DNA of 64,000 bases from Lachnospiraceae bacterium (GTDB taxonomy: Bacteria; Bacillota; Clostridia; Lachnospirales; Lachnospiraceae), in assembly GCA_910573755.1 (NCBI GenBank), contig CAJTBO010000003.1, positions 186,001 through 250,000 of the forward strand, given 5' to 3'. Position 1 is the stretch's first letter. Each line of letters starts with the position of its first letter. The notes under the pieces are model-generated. The model had not been told where the DNA came from. It worked only from the letters and a program-made list of their open reading frames with translations, and made no database searches. Made by a program: the position numbers and the translations under genes. Shown piece after piece: positions 16,343 to 24,729 of the stretch.

Positions 16343-18865
16343 TTAAACTGTTACATGGGATATCCTCTGCCCTATATAAGTATCCAGTTCCTTCCCGTAA
16401 GCATACCAGTCCGGCGGTATTTCCTTCAGCTTTGTGATGTCCCTGCCGCTTCTGCCGTGGAGAGCAGCCGCTTTCTCCGCAATCTTGTCGATTTCTCTCG
16501 GCGTAAAGTAGGTGAAAGCCATGCGGAGTTCCGGAAGCAGTTCCATAAACGCATCTGTCTCTGTCTGCTGCAGAAAGGCATCCAGCATATTCAGGATCTG
16601 TCCGCCGATAAAAATAAGATCCCTTGCGGAGAAGAACAGTCCGCGGAAGAAAAGAGCGGTCTTTTTCATCTGTTCCTTCGTTCCCTGCACATAGCCGAGG
16701 GCCGCCTGTTCAACCAAAGCGCTATCTTCCCAGCCGCCGCCGTAAAGAATGCCGTGGATACAGCCGTCTAAGCCGGCGTGTATCTGTGCATCTTTCTGCA
16801 TCCGGATCAGAATTTCAAAGAACTCTTCCCGTATTTCGCCTTTCGTAAGCTGGTAGAGCAGTTTTACGGCATCCATGCATCTGCCGAGATCCTCATCTTT
16901 CACGGCAGCCATAGACGGCAGCAGGGAGATCAGCTTCCGGATCGTCAGTTCCATGAGCAGATCGAAATTCAGTTTTGACTGATAGAGAGAGCTGAGTTCC
17001 CGCATCATCTTAAAGTGGGAGAGGGCGTCCGCAAGGGAATAAAAGTCCGTATCCTGCCTGATCAGTTCCTGAGCCCTGTCATAAACATTCTGAAGATGCT
17101 CCTTCAGGCCCATTTCAAAGACTTTGGTAAGGAGAATGGCGCATGCGCCGGCGCCGATCTCCTTTTTCAGCTCTTCTTTTACGAGGCTGCCTGCCGCTTC
17201 CTCTATTGTGGCGCCGTAGACAGAGACATCTATCAGAGCGGCGTTTACCTGTGTATTCCATTTATACCGCCAGATCTCCCGGATCAGATTGCGGTCTTTC
17301 TGTTGCTGAAGGTTCGGGCCTTTGACTCTTCTTGCGTAAAAAGTTTTTAAAAAGAGCATGCGGTGAAAAAAGCAGCTTTCTTTTCGATGCTTCTCAGAGG
17401 AAAACAAAGATAATGTTACTTCCGTCTCCAGAGTGGAACCCGTTTTCAGGCTGAACCGGCGGCACTGTGCCTCAAAATCCTGTACAATAGGCGGCACATG
17501 AGCCTGACTGCAGAGTTTTCCGACGGCATTGCCGGTCATATGCTTTCTGAGGATCAGCATCGGCGTGTTCGTGGCGATCGTATATTCGCCTTTTACATAG
17601 GAAGACAGTACCGCGTCAAAAAGTTCATAGGCGCCGGGCTGGCTTTTTCCGCGAAGCGCGGAAAGACCGTCTGCCATCTGAACCGCACAGATCTCGTCGT
17701 AGGTGGACAGATTGCCCTCTTTTCTTCTGACTTCCTTTCCGCAGGATACCAGAAGATCAAGGACTGTCTGCCTGTAACAGTCATCGGGAATTTCTGAAGA
17801 TTTCCCCCATACCTTCTGATAAAAGGCGGGGTAGGGCATACCGCTCGCATAGCCGTTGAGAGCGTCCGCGGCTTCCATGGAATAGGGCATAAGATAGACA
17901 TTCTGTTCACGGCTGTTTACTTTTTTCGCGCTCTTTTTGCGGCCCGGGGTGGAAGGCGCGGCAGGAGAAGATACCTGAAAAGAAGTATCTTCTGAGAGAG
18001 ATGTCCGGGATAGAGCGTTTTCCGGAGAGGATTCCTGCAGAAGCGCGGAAAGAGCAGGCGTGTGAAAACCGCCTGTGACCGCTAAGATCCGCAGAGGGAG
18101 AGAGGATGTATTGCCTTTATCGGAAGACTGTGTCTGCCTCTTTGTAACGGAGAGAGTCCCGGAGCCTGCAGTTGTTTTGGGAAAATTTCCCGCCGCTGCC
18201 TGCAGGATCATATCCGCCATATGTGCTTCCCTTGCCAGGGAACCTTCGTCCTGAAGTACTTCTTCGGGCGTACTTTCCCTTGCCTGTCTGCAGTAGAGCA
18301 GCAGGTCCAGAAACCAGGCGTGGCTGTCCTTGGAGAGTCCGTCTATTTCAAAATACTTTTCCCAGAATTCATCGAAGCTTCTAAGGTTTGCTTTTTCGCA
18401 CAGCTTTTTTACATAAGCGTTCCGGGAAAGCAGATAATCGTCATTGTAATTATTTTTTTCTTCTTTTTTCCGAAGTCCCGCCCCCTGCTTCGATGCGGCA
18501 AGAATATCCCCGTAGGAAAGATCCATAAAGGCTGCGGGAATTCCCAGCTCCCCGGCTGTTTTCAGGGCAACAAGTTCCGGGGAATAGTCTAGAAATGGAT
18601 AATAACATTTATAATGCTCTTTTTCTTCCGAAAGCTGTCCCGCTTTGTCGTAGTAAGAATAGTAAATGGCAAAGGGGGGCTGCGTATCCCGGTGCACCAT
18701 AACAGGTATCAGTTCGTTGGCATTTTCCGGCCCTTCTATTAAAATGACGGAAGGATGATACTCCTCGATCATTTTTCTGACATGAAAGGAACAGGCGGGA
18801 CTATGATGTCTGACAGGAAGCAGTACTATTTCAGCCATTTCCTTGCTTCGTAATATTTTTTCCAT
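16343..18865 (-). CDS. DUF5682 (YehM-like) protein
   Basis: The 840-aa protein begins with a conserved block: VLLPVRHHSPACS (His20, His21) and ILIEGP (Glu44). This paired His/Glu pattern is the hallmark of DUF5682 and recalls EreA/ChaN-type hydrolase folds, so enzymatic activity is possible but unproven. A Ser/Thr-rich linker lies near 245-320; the C-terminal half is helical. The first 40 bases overlap the MoxR gene. I keep the ATG at 18865 because AAGGTGGG precedes it, whereas the alternative ATG at 18838 has a poorly spaced SD. Fixed association with MoxR, VWA and SWIM partners makes it a core subunit of the module. Confidence 0.85.
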   Translation of the reverse strand: MEKILRSKEMAEIVLLPVRHHSPACSFHVRKMIEEYHPSVILIEGPENANELIPVMVHRDTQPPFAIYYSYYDKAGQLSEEKEHYKCYYPFLDYSPELVALKTAGELGIPAAFMDLSYGDILAASKQGAGLRKKEEKNNYNDDYLLSRNAYVKKLCEKANLRSFDEFWEKYFEIDGLSKDSHAWFLDLLLYCRQARESTPEEVLQDEGSLAREAHMADMILQAAAGNFPKTTAGSGTLSVTKRQTQSSDKGNTSSLPLRILAVTGGFHTPALSALLQESSPENALSRTSLSEDTSFQVSSPAAPSTPGRKKSAKKVNSREQNVYLMPYSMEAADALNGYASGMPYPAFYQKVWGKSSEIPDDCYRQTVLDLLVSCGKEVRRKEGNLSTYDEICAVQMADGLSALRGKSQPGAYELFDAVLSSYVKGEYTIATNTPMLILRKHMTGNAVGKLCSQAHVPPIVQDFEAQCRRFSLKTGSTLETEVTLSLFSSEKHRKESCFFHRMLFLKTFYARRVKGPNLQQQKDRNLIREIWRYKWNTQVNAALIDVSVYGATIEEAAGSLVKEELKKEIGAGACAILLTKVFEMGLKEHLQNVYDRAQELIRQDTDFYSLADALSHFKMMRELSSLYQSKLNFDLLMELTIRKLISLLPSMAAVKDEDLGRCMDAVKLLYQLTKGEIREEFFEILIRMQKDAQIHAGLDGCIHGILYGGGWEDSALVEQAALGYVQGTKEQMKKTALFFRGLFFSARDLIFIGGQILNMLDAFLQQTETDAFMELLPELRMAFTYFTPREIDKIAEKAAALHGRSGRDITKLKEIPPDWYAYGKELDTYIGQRISHVTV

Positions 18866-19935
18866 AACCCACCTTCTTTGCTGCTCTTATCCTTGATGAC
18901 GGTAGAAAAGTATTCTTTTACTTTACCTAGATCATCCTTGTTTTCTTTGGAGACCGCGCCCACCAGATTCTGTACAAGGCAGTCCATGTCGATGGATGAA
19001 TCGCCGTAATAATAGCCGGAGATCATCGTCTGATAATAAACGGAAACGGCTTCCGCGGTACTCATAACGGCGCCGGGTTTATCGATCCTGTGACCGTAGG
19101 CGGAGACGCCTTCCCGCAGTTCATGGTAAGTGGAAGCAAGAAGCTTGGCAGCCTCTTCGTCCGGCGTCATGTCGATGCCGTTTTCTCTGGCGAGTTCGCC
19201 CACTTCATTTAATATGATCTGTTTTTCGAGAGCAACTTCCCTGACCGGCATAACGGTCTCAAAATTAAAACGGCGTTTCAAGGCGCTGCTCATTTCATTG
19301 ACGCCCTTATCTCTGGTATTTGCCGTACCGATCACATTAAATCCGGGCTTTGCGAATAAAAAGCCGTCGTCCCCGAGCTCCGGTATATTTAAAACTTTAT
19401 CACTTAAAACGCTGATCAGGGAGTCCTGAATTTCGGCGGGCGTTCTGGTGATCTCCTCAAAACGGGTCAGAATGCCCCGCTCCATTCCCACGTAAAGGGG
19501 AGCCGGAACAAGGGATTCCCGGCTGGGGCCTTTTGCCAGCAGAAGGGCGTAGTTCCAGGAATATTTGATCATATCTTCGGTAGTGCCCGCGGTGCCCTGT
19601 ATGGTGTTGGTACTGACGCCGCTGATGGAAGCGGATAGAAGTTCGGAGAGCATGGTCTTGGCGGTTCCCGGTTCTCCCACCAGCATCAGTCCTCTGTTTC
19701 CGGCGAGGGTGATGATACAGCGTTCGACCAGCGCGTCGTTTCCGAAGTATTTTTTCCGGATGGAAATACTTTCCCCCTGATATGTAACGGGTTTTTGGCT
19801 TCCCAGGATAAAGGTGCGGACCGCCTGCGGCGAGAGCCGCCAGTTCTGCGGTTTTCTTGCGGTATCGGCAGCTTCAAGGGCCGCCAGTTCTTTTTGATAG
19901 CGTATCTCTACGGGTGGTTTAATGCTTTCTCTCAA
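18826..19935 (-). CDS. MoxR-family AAA ATPase (YehL-like)
   Basis: The 369-aa protein has Walker A GEPGTAKT (residues 87-94), a Walker B-like RFEEITRTP (Glu160-Glu161 in place of Asp-Glu), sensor 1 GTANTRD (Asn206), and arginine-finger candidates in ALKRRFNFE. MoxR ATPases form rings that remodel client proteins with VWA partners. I place the start at TTG 19935, since GGAGGA lies eight bases upstream; an ATG at 19974 would fall upstream of the likely transcription start. It is the first gene of the operon, and its 3' end overlaps the DUF5682 gene by 40 bp, which suggests coupled synthesis. Confidence 0.87.
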   Translation of the reverse strand: MRESIKPPVEIRYQKELAALEAADTARKPQNWRLSPQAVRTFILGSQKPVTYQGESISIRKKYFGNDALVERCIITLAGNRGLMLVGEPGTAKTMLSELLSASISGVSTNTIQGTAGTTEDMIKYSWNYALLLAKGPSRESLVPAPLYVGMERGILTRFEEITRTPAEIQDSLISVLSDKVLNIPELGDDGFLFAKPGFNVIGTANTRDKGVNEMSSALKRRFNFETVMPVREVALEKQIILNEVGELARENGIDMTPDEEAAKLLASTYHELREGVSAYGHRIDKPGAVMSTAEAVSVYYQTMISGYYYGDSSIDMDCLVQNLVGAVSKENKDDLGKVKEYFSTVIKDKSSKEGGLWKKYYEARKWLK

Positions 19936-19965
19936 GGGATTATTCCTCCATTTATATTTAATATA

Positions 19966-19994
19966 AGTATACACAGAAATCGGGAAGATTTGAA
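19966..19994 (-). promoter_or_regulatory. Promoter of the MoxR operon
   Basis: Read on the minus strand, TTCAAA (19994-19989) is followed after 17 bp by TATACT (19971-19966), so transcription would start near 19959. The -10 box is good and the -35 weak. The -35 overlaps that of the divergent nucleoside phosphorylase promoter, so the two may compete. Confidence 0.5.
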
Positions 19995-20018
19995 TAGTAA
20001 AGGGAAAATATTTATGTT
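19990..20018 (+). promoter_or_regulatory. Divergent promoter of the nucleoside phosphorylase gene
   Basis: TTGAAT (19990-19995), a 17-bp spacer and TATGTT (20013-20018) face away from the MoxR operon. The -35 box shares five bases with the opposite promoter's -35. Confidence 0.45.
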
Positions 20019-20174
20019 ATATTAAAAATAGCGGATCACTGTTTGAGGGCTCATCAGGGCGGCAGTCCGGCGTGCAGAAACTGCAGTGATCCCCGGGAAC
20101 ACAAAACAGCGGAGATACGGAAGTATATGAAGGAAGATCCGGGAATTCCGCGAAATGAGAATGGAGGAAATGAT

Positions 20175-20891
20175 ATGGAAAAAACTTACACACCGACACC
20201 GCACAACGAGGCAAAATACGGGGATATCGCGAAGACGGTACTGATGCCGGGAGATCCGCTGAGAGCAAAGTACATTGCGGAGACATGGCTTGAGAATCCG
20301 GTCTGCTTCAATCAGGTGAGAAATATGCTCGGATATACCGGGACTTATAAAGGAAAAGAGGTTTCGGTTATGGGAAGCGGTATGGGTATACCGTCCATAG
20401 CGCTGTATTCTTATGAACTGTATCATTTCTATGGTGTGGAAAGCATTATAAGAGTCGGCAGCGCGGGGGCTCTGCAGGAGGGTATGAAACTGAAAGATCT
20501 GGTGGTAGCCATGGGAGCGTCCACAGATTCCTCTTATGCCGGGCAGCTTAACGTACCGGGGAATTTTGCGCCGATCGCTGACTATGGCCTGCTGGAAAAG
20601 GCTGTTCTTGCGGCAAGAGAGAAAAATATCAGTGTGAAAGTCGGAAATGTACTTTCGGCGGACGCGTTCTATAATTTTGATACCGGGCGCACAAAGAGAT
20701 GGGCGGATGCAGGCATTCTTGCGGTGGAGATGGAATCGGCGGCGCTCTATGTAAATGCGGCGCAGGCGAAGAAAAAGGCGTTGAGCCTTCTGAGTATTTC
20801 CGACCATGTTTTCACAGGCGAGGAATTGACGGCTCAGGAGAGACAGCTTGAATTTAAGAATATGATCGAAGTGGCGCTGGAAATCGCATAG
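20175..20891 (+). CDS. deoD: Purine nucleoside phosphorylase, DeoD type
   Basis: The 238-aa protein has the full hexameric PNP signature: MPGDPLRAKYIAE, GSGMGIPS, RVGSAGA, VEMESAALY (ribose and base contact) and SISDHVFTGE with the catalytic Asp. It splits purine (deoxy)ribonucleosides with phosphate into free base and pentose-1-phosphate in salvage. Length matches the family. I start at the ATG at 20175, with GGAGG upstream; the frame is open for 44 more codons upstream, but that part lacks family similarity. It is transcribed away from the MoxR operon. Confidence 0.95.
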   Translation: MEKTYTPTPHNEAKYGDIAKTVLMPGDPLRAKYIAETWLENPVCFNQVRNMLGYTGTYKGKEVSVMGSGMGIPSIALYSYELYHFYGVESIIRVGSAGALQEGMKLKDLVVAMGASTDSSYAGQLNVPGNFAPIADYGLLEKAVLAAREKNISVKVGNVLSADAFYNFDTGRTKRWADAGILAVEMESAALYVNAAQAKKKALSLLSISDHVFTGEELTAQERQLEFKNMIEVALEIA

Positions 20892-20993
20892 AGCCGGAAA
20901 AAGATCACGATTAGATTTTCAGATAAATTGTGGTAAAAACAGGTAAGAGAAGCTTTTATAAAATATACGTCGATTGAAAAAGGAAACACGAGT

Positions 20994-21626
20994 ATGGCAG
21001 CAGGCGGCTTGCGGGGAAGTATTATTTTATTTGTGACAGCGGTATTGGTACTGGCGTTGTGCCTGGTATTCTGGAAACCGGGAAAAAATACAAGATTTCG
21101 TTTTATCCGTCTCTCTGCGGGAAACCTGCTGATCCATCTGATGGACGGTCTGGTGACGTATGTCAATACGCCGGATTTAGAGCGGGAATGGAATCCGCTC
21201 GTCAGAGTATTGGGATTTGGCTGGGAGGCGCTTTTTATTGCCAATGCGGCGGGATTTGTCCTGGTCGTGTTTGCGACCTGGTATTTCGGGAGGTATGAGC
21301 ATGTCAGCCTTCCTTCAAAGAATATGTTTGATTATTATATGAAACTGTTTTACGGTGAAGATTACAAGCCCGTCTGGGCTTTATATAAGCATTCCAGAAA
21401 CCGGCGTTCCCAGCTTGCACTGATCGGATATGCCTGCTACTGGGGGCTGACCGTGGGGGCTGTGATCCCCGTGGTCGGATGGTTCTGGTATATGCTGGAT
21501 ATCCGTATTTTCTGGTGGCACAGTGCGTATCTGGGAGCAGGGGTGAGCCTTGCCGTCACATATTTGGCGCTGTATCTCTGGGTGAAGGAAGGATATCAGA
21601 AGCAGGAGAAGGTTTCATGTAAATGA
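20994..21626 (+). CDS. Polytopic membrane protein (210 aa, unknown)
   Basis: I do not recognise the family. About five hydrophobic segments are visible: IILFVTAVLVLALCLVFW near the N-terminus; AGNLLIHLMDGLVTYV; ALFIANAAGFVLVVFATWYF; a segment around YWGLTVGAVIPVVGWFWYML; and GAGVSLAVTYLALYLW before a basic tail. No transport or catalytic motif is evident. The ATG follows AAGGAAA. It lies 102 bp behind deoD without a terminator between them, so co-transcription is possible, and is convergent with the histidine kinase gene 39 bp away. Confidence 0.65.
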   Translation: MAAGGLRGSIILFVTAVLVLALCLVFWKPGKNTRFRFIRLSAGNLLIHLMDGLVTYVNTPDLEREWNPLVRVLGFGWEALFIANAAGFVLVVFATWYFGRYEHVSLPSKNMFDYYMKLFYGEDYKPVWALYKHSRNRRSQLALIGYACYWGLTVGAVIPVVGWFWYMLDIRIFWWHSAYLGAGVSLAVTYLALYLWVKEGYQKQEKVSCK

Positions 21627-21665
21627 AATGGATATACTGCAGGCAGAAGGCATCAGCGGATCTGT

Positions 21666-22907
21666 TTAAACGGAATGCGTCCGTATCGGCTCCGGCAGGT
21701 ACAAAAACAGTTCAAATACCCCGTTCTCAGAACGAATTTCAAGGTTCCCCTGATAATGTTTCACAATTTCATCGATACTGCGCAGCCCGTAGCCGTGGCG
21801 TCCTGCATCTGCTTTTGTGGTGGAGGGTAAACGATTCCCCGCTTCCAATGTGACGGAGGCGGGATTTTTTACGGAAAGCGCCAGCATCCCCTTCCGGTGG
21901 CGGGCGGTTATTTCAACAATGCGCTGTTCTTTGGGAAAACTGCGGCAGCTTTCTATGGCGTTGTCTAAAGCGTTGGCAAATAAAACGCAGATATCGGCGT
22001 TTGCAAAAGGAAGTTCTTCCGGGATATCCAGTTGCAGGCGCAGGAGAATCTCCTGCTGGCGCATAGATTGTTCTTTGACCGACAACACGGCGTTCACGGT
22101 CTGGTCACCGCAGTAATCCGTCTTCTGTACCATGCCGGGGCTTTCCAAGAGATGAGTGATATAATCCTTTTTTTCCGCATCCGAAAGAAACAGGAGTGTC
22201 TGCAGATGGTTGGAGAGGTCATGCCTCAGACGCCTGATCTCGAAATGCTGCTGCTTCATGGATTCATAGTATTGCAGGTTCATTTCCGTGTGGAGGTTTT
22301 TCTGCTCCAGTTTCCGCTGCTTTGCCAGAACGGTAATTGCCCGGAGAAGCCCTATAAAGGAAAACAGGGAGAGAAAAAGCAGGGTTGTATATAGACGGGG
22401 AAGCCACAGGGGATTCGGTGAATTCTCTATGGGAATCAGCACAATACTGAAAACGATCCCCTCCGGGGCGAGGATCAGAAGCAGCATAAGATGCCATAAG
22501 GGGTTTCCCAGTTCCGTTTCCCTCTCAGGGCCATAGAAACGCACGAGCAGATACAGCAGGGCAGAAAAAAGAATTCGCGCCCACACCAAAAAGTTAAAAT
22601 CCGCATACGTCTTCAGAATATTATCAAGAAATACATTCCATGCAAATACCGTGCTGGCGAGCATCAGGGCAAGGGTGAATTTTTTTGCCCGGCTGTCTGT
22701 GCAGGCATATTGGATCCCCGCAAGGTAAAGCAGAAAAGTAGGGGGAAGGTTGCTCCAGTCCCCGATATAAATGATCATTCCTGCCATCAGAAGGCTGATA
22801 AACAGCAGGATGAGATGGGCAAAGAATGATTTTTTTACTGTTAAGAGCCTTCTGATCGTCAGATAATGAAAAAGATAGGCGGGGATTTCAAAAATAAGAA
22901 CCAGCAT
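21666..22907 (-). CDS. GHKL sensor histidine kinase (AgrC/LytS-like)
   Basis: The 413-aa protein has about six N-terminal TM helices (residues 1-200). The cytosolic part has the histidine box RRLRHDLSNHL, the N box NALDNAIESC and the G box GRHGYGLRSI of GHKL ATPases. This is the kinase class that pairs with LytTR regulators and commonly senses peptides through its membrane domain. The response regulator gene lies 48 bp upstream on the same strand, and the likely output is the divergent ABC transporter at 23968-26828. Confidence 0.9.
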   Translation of the reverse strand: MLVLIFEIPAYLFHYLTIRRLLTVKKSFFAHLILLFISLLMAGMIIYIGDWSNLPPTFLLYLAGIQYACTDSRAKKFTLALMLASTVFAWNVFLDNILKTYADFNFLVWARILFSALLYLLVRFYGPERETELGNPLWHLMLLLILAPEGIVFSIVLIPIENSPNPLWLPRLYTTLLFLSLFSFIGLLRAITVLAKQRKLEQKNLHTEMNLQYYESMKQQHFEIRRLRHDLSNHLQTLLFLSDAEKKDYITHLLESPGMVQKTDYCGDQTVNAVLSVKEQSMRQQEILLRLQLDIPEELPFANADICVLFANALDNAIESCRSFPKEQRIVEITARHRKGMLALSVKNPASVTLEAGNRLPSTTKADAGRHGYGLRSIDEIVKHYQGNLEIRSENGVFELFLYLPEPIRTHSV

Positions 22908-22955
22908 GCAGATTCTCCTGTCGTTGTATATTAGCTTTTGCGGGCAATGAAAAAA

Positions 22956-23687
22956 TCAGTTTTTTTCCGGGACGCCGGTTAAGAGCGCTTTTGCCAGTTT
23001 TTCTACCGCGTCTTTTTTACAGGCTCTGCTGACAGGAAGCTTTTCACAGGCGGGATTATCTACCGTCACAAAATCGCTGCCGAGAAAAGTTACCCTGTCA
23101 CTGTTTACGAGATAGCGCTGATGGATGCGGATAAAATTTTTCTGCATCTGTTTTTCAATGTCGTTCAATCTGCCGTAAAAAGTGTAGGTTTTTACATTGG
23201 TGACAAGATGAATATATCTGCGGTCGCTGTAAAAATACAGAATATCGCTGCAGGGCAGGCGGTAAATGCCTTCCGTGTTTTTCAGCACAAAAAATCGATC
23301 CGTCTGTGATAAAAGCGCTTTTTTTACCCGCAGCAGCACTTCCTTCAGCTTTTCCGGGGAAGGGGGCTTGATCAGATAATCCAGCGCATCTACCTGATAA
23401 CCGTCAAATACATAGTCGGTATACCCGGTGACAAAAACGATCTGAAGGCTGCAGCCCGAGCGCCTTATCTTTCTGGCGGTATCCATACCGTTTTCCGTCC
23501 CCATCTCCACATCCAGAAAAAGCAGATCCACTTCCCCGGGATGTGCGGTGATCCAGTTTACGCAGGTACGCCCGTTTGAAAATTCATAGACGATCTCATC
23601 CTCCGTTTCGTCCATGATCTTTTCCAGTTGTATCCTGAGTATATCCCTTGCGTTTTCTTCATCGTCACAGATTGCGATCCGCAGCAT
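22956..23687 (-). CDS. LytTR-family response regulator
   Basis: The 243-aa protein has an N-terminal receiver domain: acidic pocket CDDEE near the start, phospho-acceptor Asp in LLFLDVEMG, and the KPPSPEKL loop. A C-terminal LytTR DNA-binding domain follows (LYFYSDRRYIHLV; FIRIHQRYLVN). LytTR proteins bind pairs of 9-bp direct repeats spaced by two helix turns. Such a pair lies in front of the divergent ABC operon (23820-23853). It is transcribed just before its kinase. Confidence 0.92.
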   Translation of the reverse strand: MLRIAICDDEENARDILRIQLEKIMDETEDEIVYEFSNGRTCVNWITAHPGEVDLLFLDVEMGTENGMDTARKIRRSGCSLQIVFVTGYTDYVFDGYQVDALDYLIKPPSPEKLKEVLLRVKKALLSQTDRFFVLKNTEGIYRLPCSDILYFYSDRRYIHLVTNVKTYTFYGRLNDIEKQMQKNFIRIHQRYLVNSDRVTFLGSDFVTVDNPACEKLPVSRACKKDAVEKLAKALLTGVPEKN

Positions 23688-23819
23688 AAAGATAGTTTCC
23701 TTTCCGGTTTTTACAGTTTTTTTACAAAGCGGCAGGCAGATCCGCAGGCAAGGCGGCTCTGTCCTTTATTATGCTATATTTTCTGCAGATTTAGCAAGTG
23801 TCTCTTCCTGTTTCTGATC

Positions 23820-23853
23820 CCAAACTTTACATGAAAACTGCCAAACTTTACAT
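23820..23853. promoter_or_regulatory. Direct repeat, likely LytTR binding sites
   Basis: CCAAACTTTACAT occurs at 23820-23832 and again at 23841-23853, exactly 21 bp apart. Read on the other strand, each contains TAAAGTTTGG, close to the LytTR consensus WMMGTTNRY. A third, partial copy (TTTTACATGAAAA, 23875-23887) matches the segment after repeat 1. The ABC operon's likely -10 is TAAAAT at 23932-23937 with no good -35, as expected for an activated promoter. Confidence 0.65.
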
Positions 23854-23967
23854 TTTGCGCAGAGAAGTACCGGGTTTTACATGAAAAGAGCAAAATTTGA
23901 CAGGGCAAAATCTGCCCGTTGAGAAATCTGATAAAATAACCATCAGAATTCAGAGAGGAGACATATT

Positions 23968-24729
23968 ATGCTGCAGGTAAAAAATCTATACAAATCATAT
24001 GAAACAACGAAAACCCGGTATCCGGTGTTGAAAGGAATCAGCTTTCAGGTGGAACCGGGAGAATTTGTGGCGGTCATGGGATCGTCCGGCTCCGGCAAGA
24101 GTACGCTTTTGAATTGTATCTCCTGCTATATTCCCTATGAAAAGGGAAATATCCTGCTGGGAGAACAGGACCTGGGCGTACTGGATAAAGAAGGGCTGGC
24201 AAAGGTCAGGAATGAAAAACTGGGATTTGTGTTTCAGGATTTTATGCTGCTTGACGGGCTTTCTGTCAAGGAGAATATCCTGATTCCCAGAATCATCAGG
24301 GAAAGTGCGGATCAGCAGGCGCAGGACTATGCGGATCATTTGATGGAACTGTTCGGGATCATCCATGTCAGGGATAAATATCCTGCGGAAATCTCCGGCG
24401 GGGAGAGACAGAGGACTGCGGTGGCAAGAAGCCTGATCAATGATCCGCTGCTTATTTTAGCCGACGAGCCCACCGGAAATCTGGACAGTAAATCGAGCCG
24501 GGCAGTGATAGAGGCGTTTGAAAAAGCGAAGGCGGAAATGAATTCCACGATCCTGATGGTGACGCATGACAGCTTTTCCGCATCCTTCTGCGACAGGGTT
24601 ATTTTATTAAGGGACGGCGTGATCTATAAGCAGCTTGACAGGATCGGAAGCCAGAGCAGTTTTCAGGGTTATCTTCTGGACACGATCAAAGAGATGAGCG
24701 AAGCGGAAAGCGAGAGGGATATAAGATGA
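23968..24729 (+). CDS. ABC transporter ATPase (BceA/MacB type)
   Basis: The 253-aa ATPase has Walker A GSSGSGKST, signature SGGERQRTAVARSL, Walker [14 protein letters not shown] and the switch His in VTHD. The SGGERQR and GNLD forms are typical of the MacB/LolD/BceA group that works with FtsX-type permeases. The ATG follows AGAGAGGAG. Its stop overlaps the permease start by four bases (ATGA). BceAB pairs protect against cell-wall peptide antibiotics; the clients here are unknown. Confidence 0.92.
   Translation: MLQVKNLYKSYETTKTRYPVLKGISFQVEPGEFVAVMGSSGSGKSTLLNCISCYIPYEKGNILLGEQDLGVLDKEGLAKVRNEKLGFVFQDFMLLDGLSVKENILIPRIIRESADQQAQDYADHLMELFGIIHVRDKYPAEISGGERQRTAVARSLINDPLLILADEPTGNLDSKSSRAVIEAFEKAKAEMNSTILMVTHDSFSASFCDRVILLRDGVIYKQLDRIGSQSSFQGYLLDTIKEMSEAESERDIR

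Noticed and set aside
20022-20807. A 261-codon minus-strand frame opposite the nucleoside phosphorylase gene
   Set aside because: The plus strand encodes an intact DeoD with all family motifs; the antisense product has no recognisable domain and no SD.
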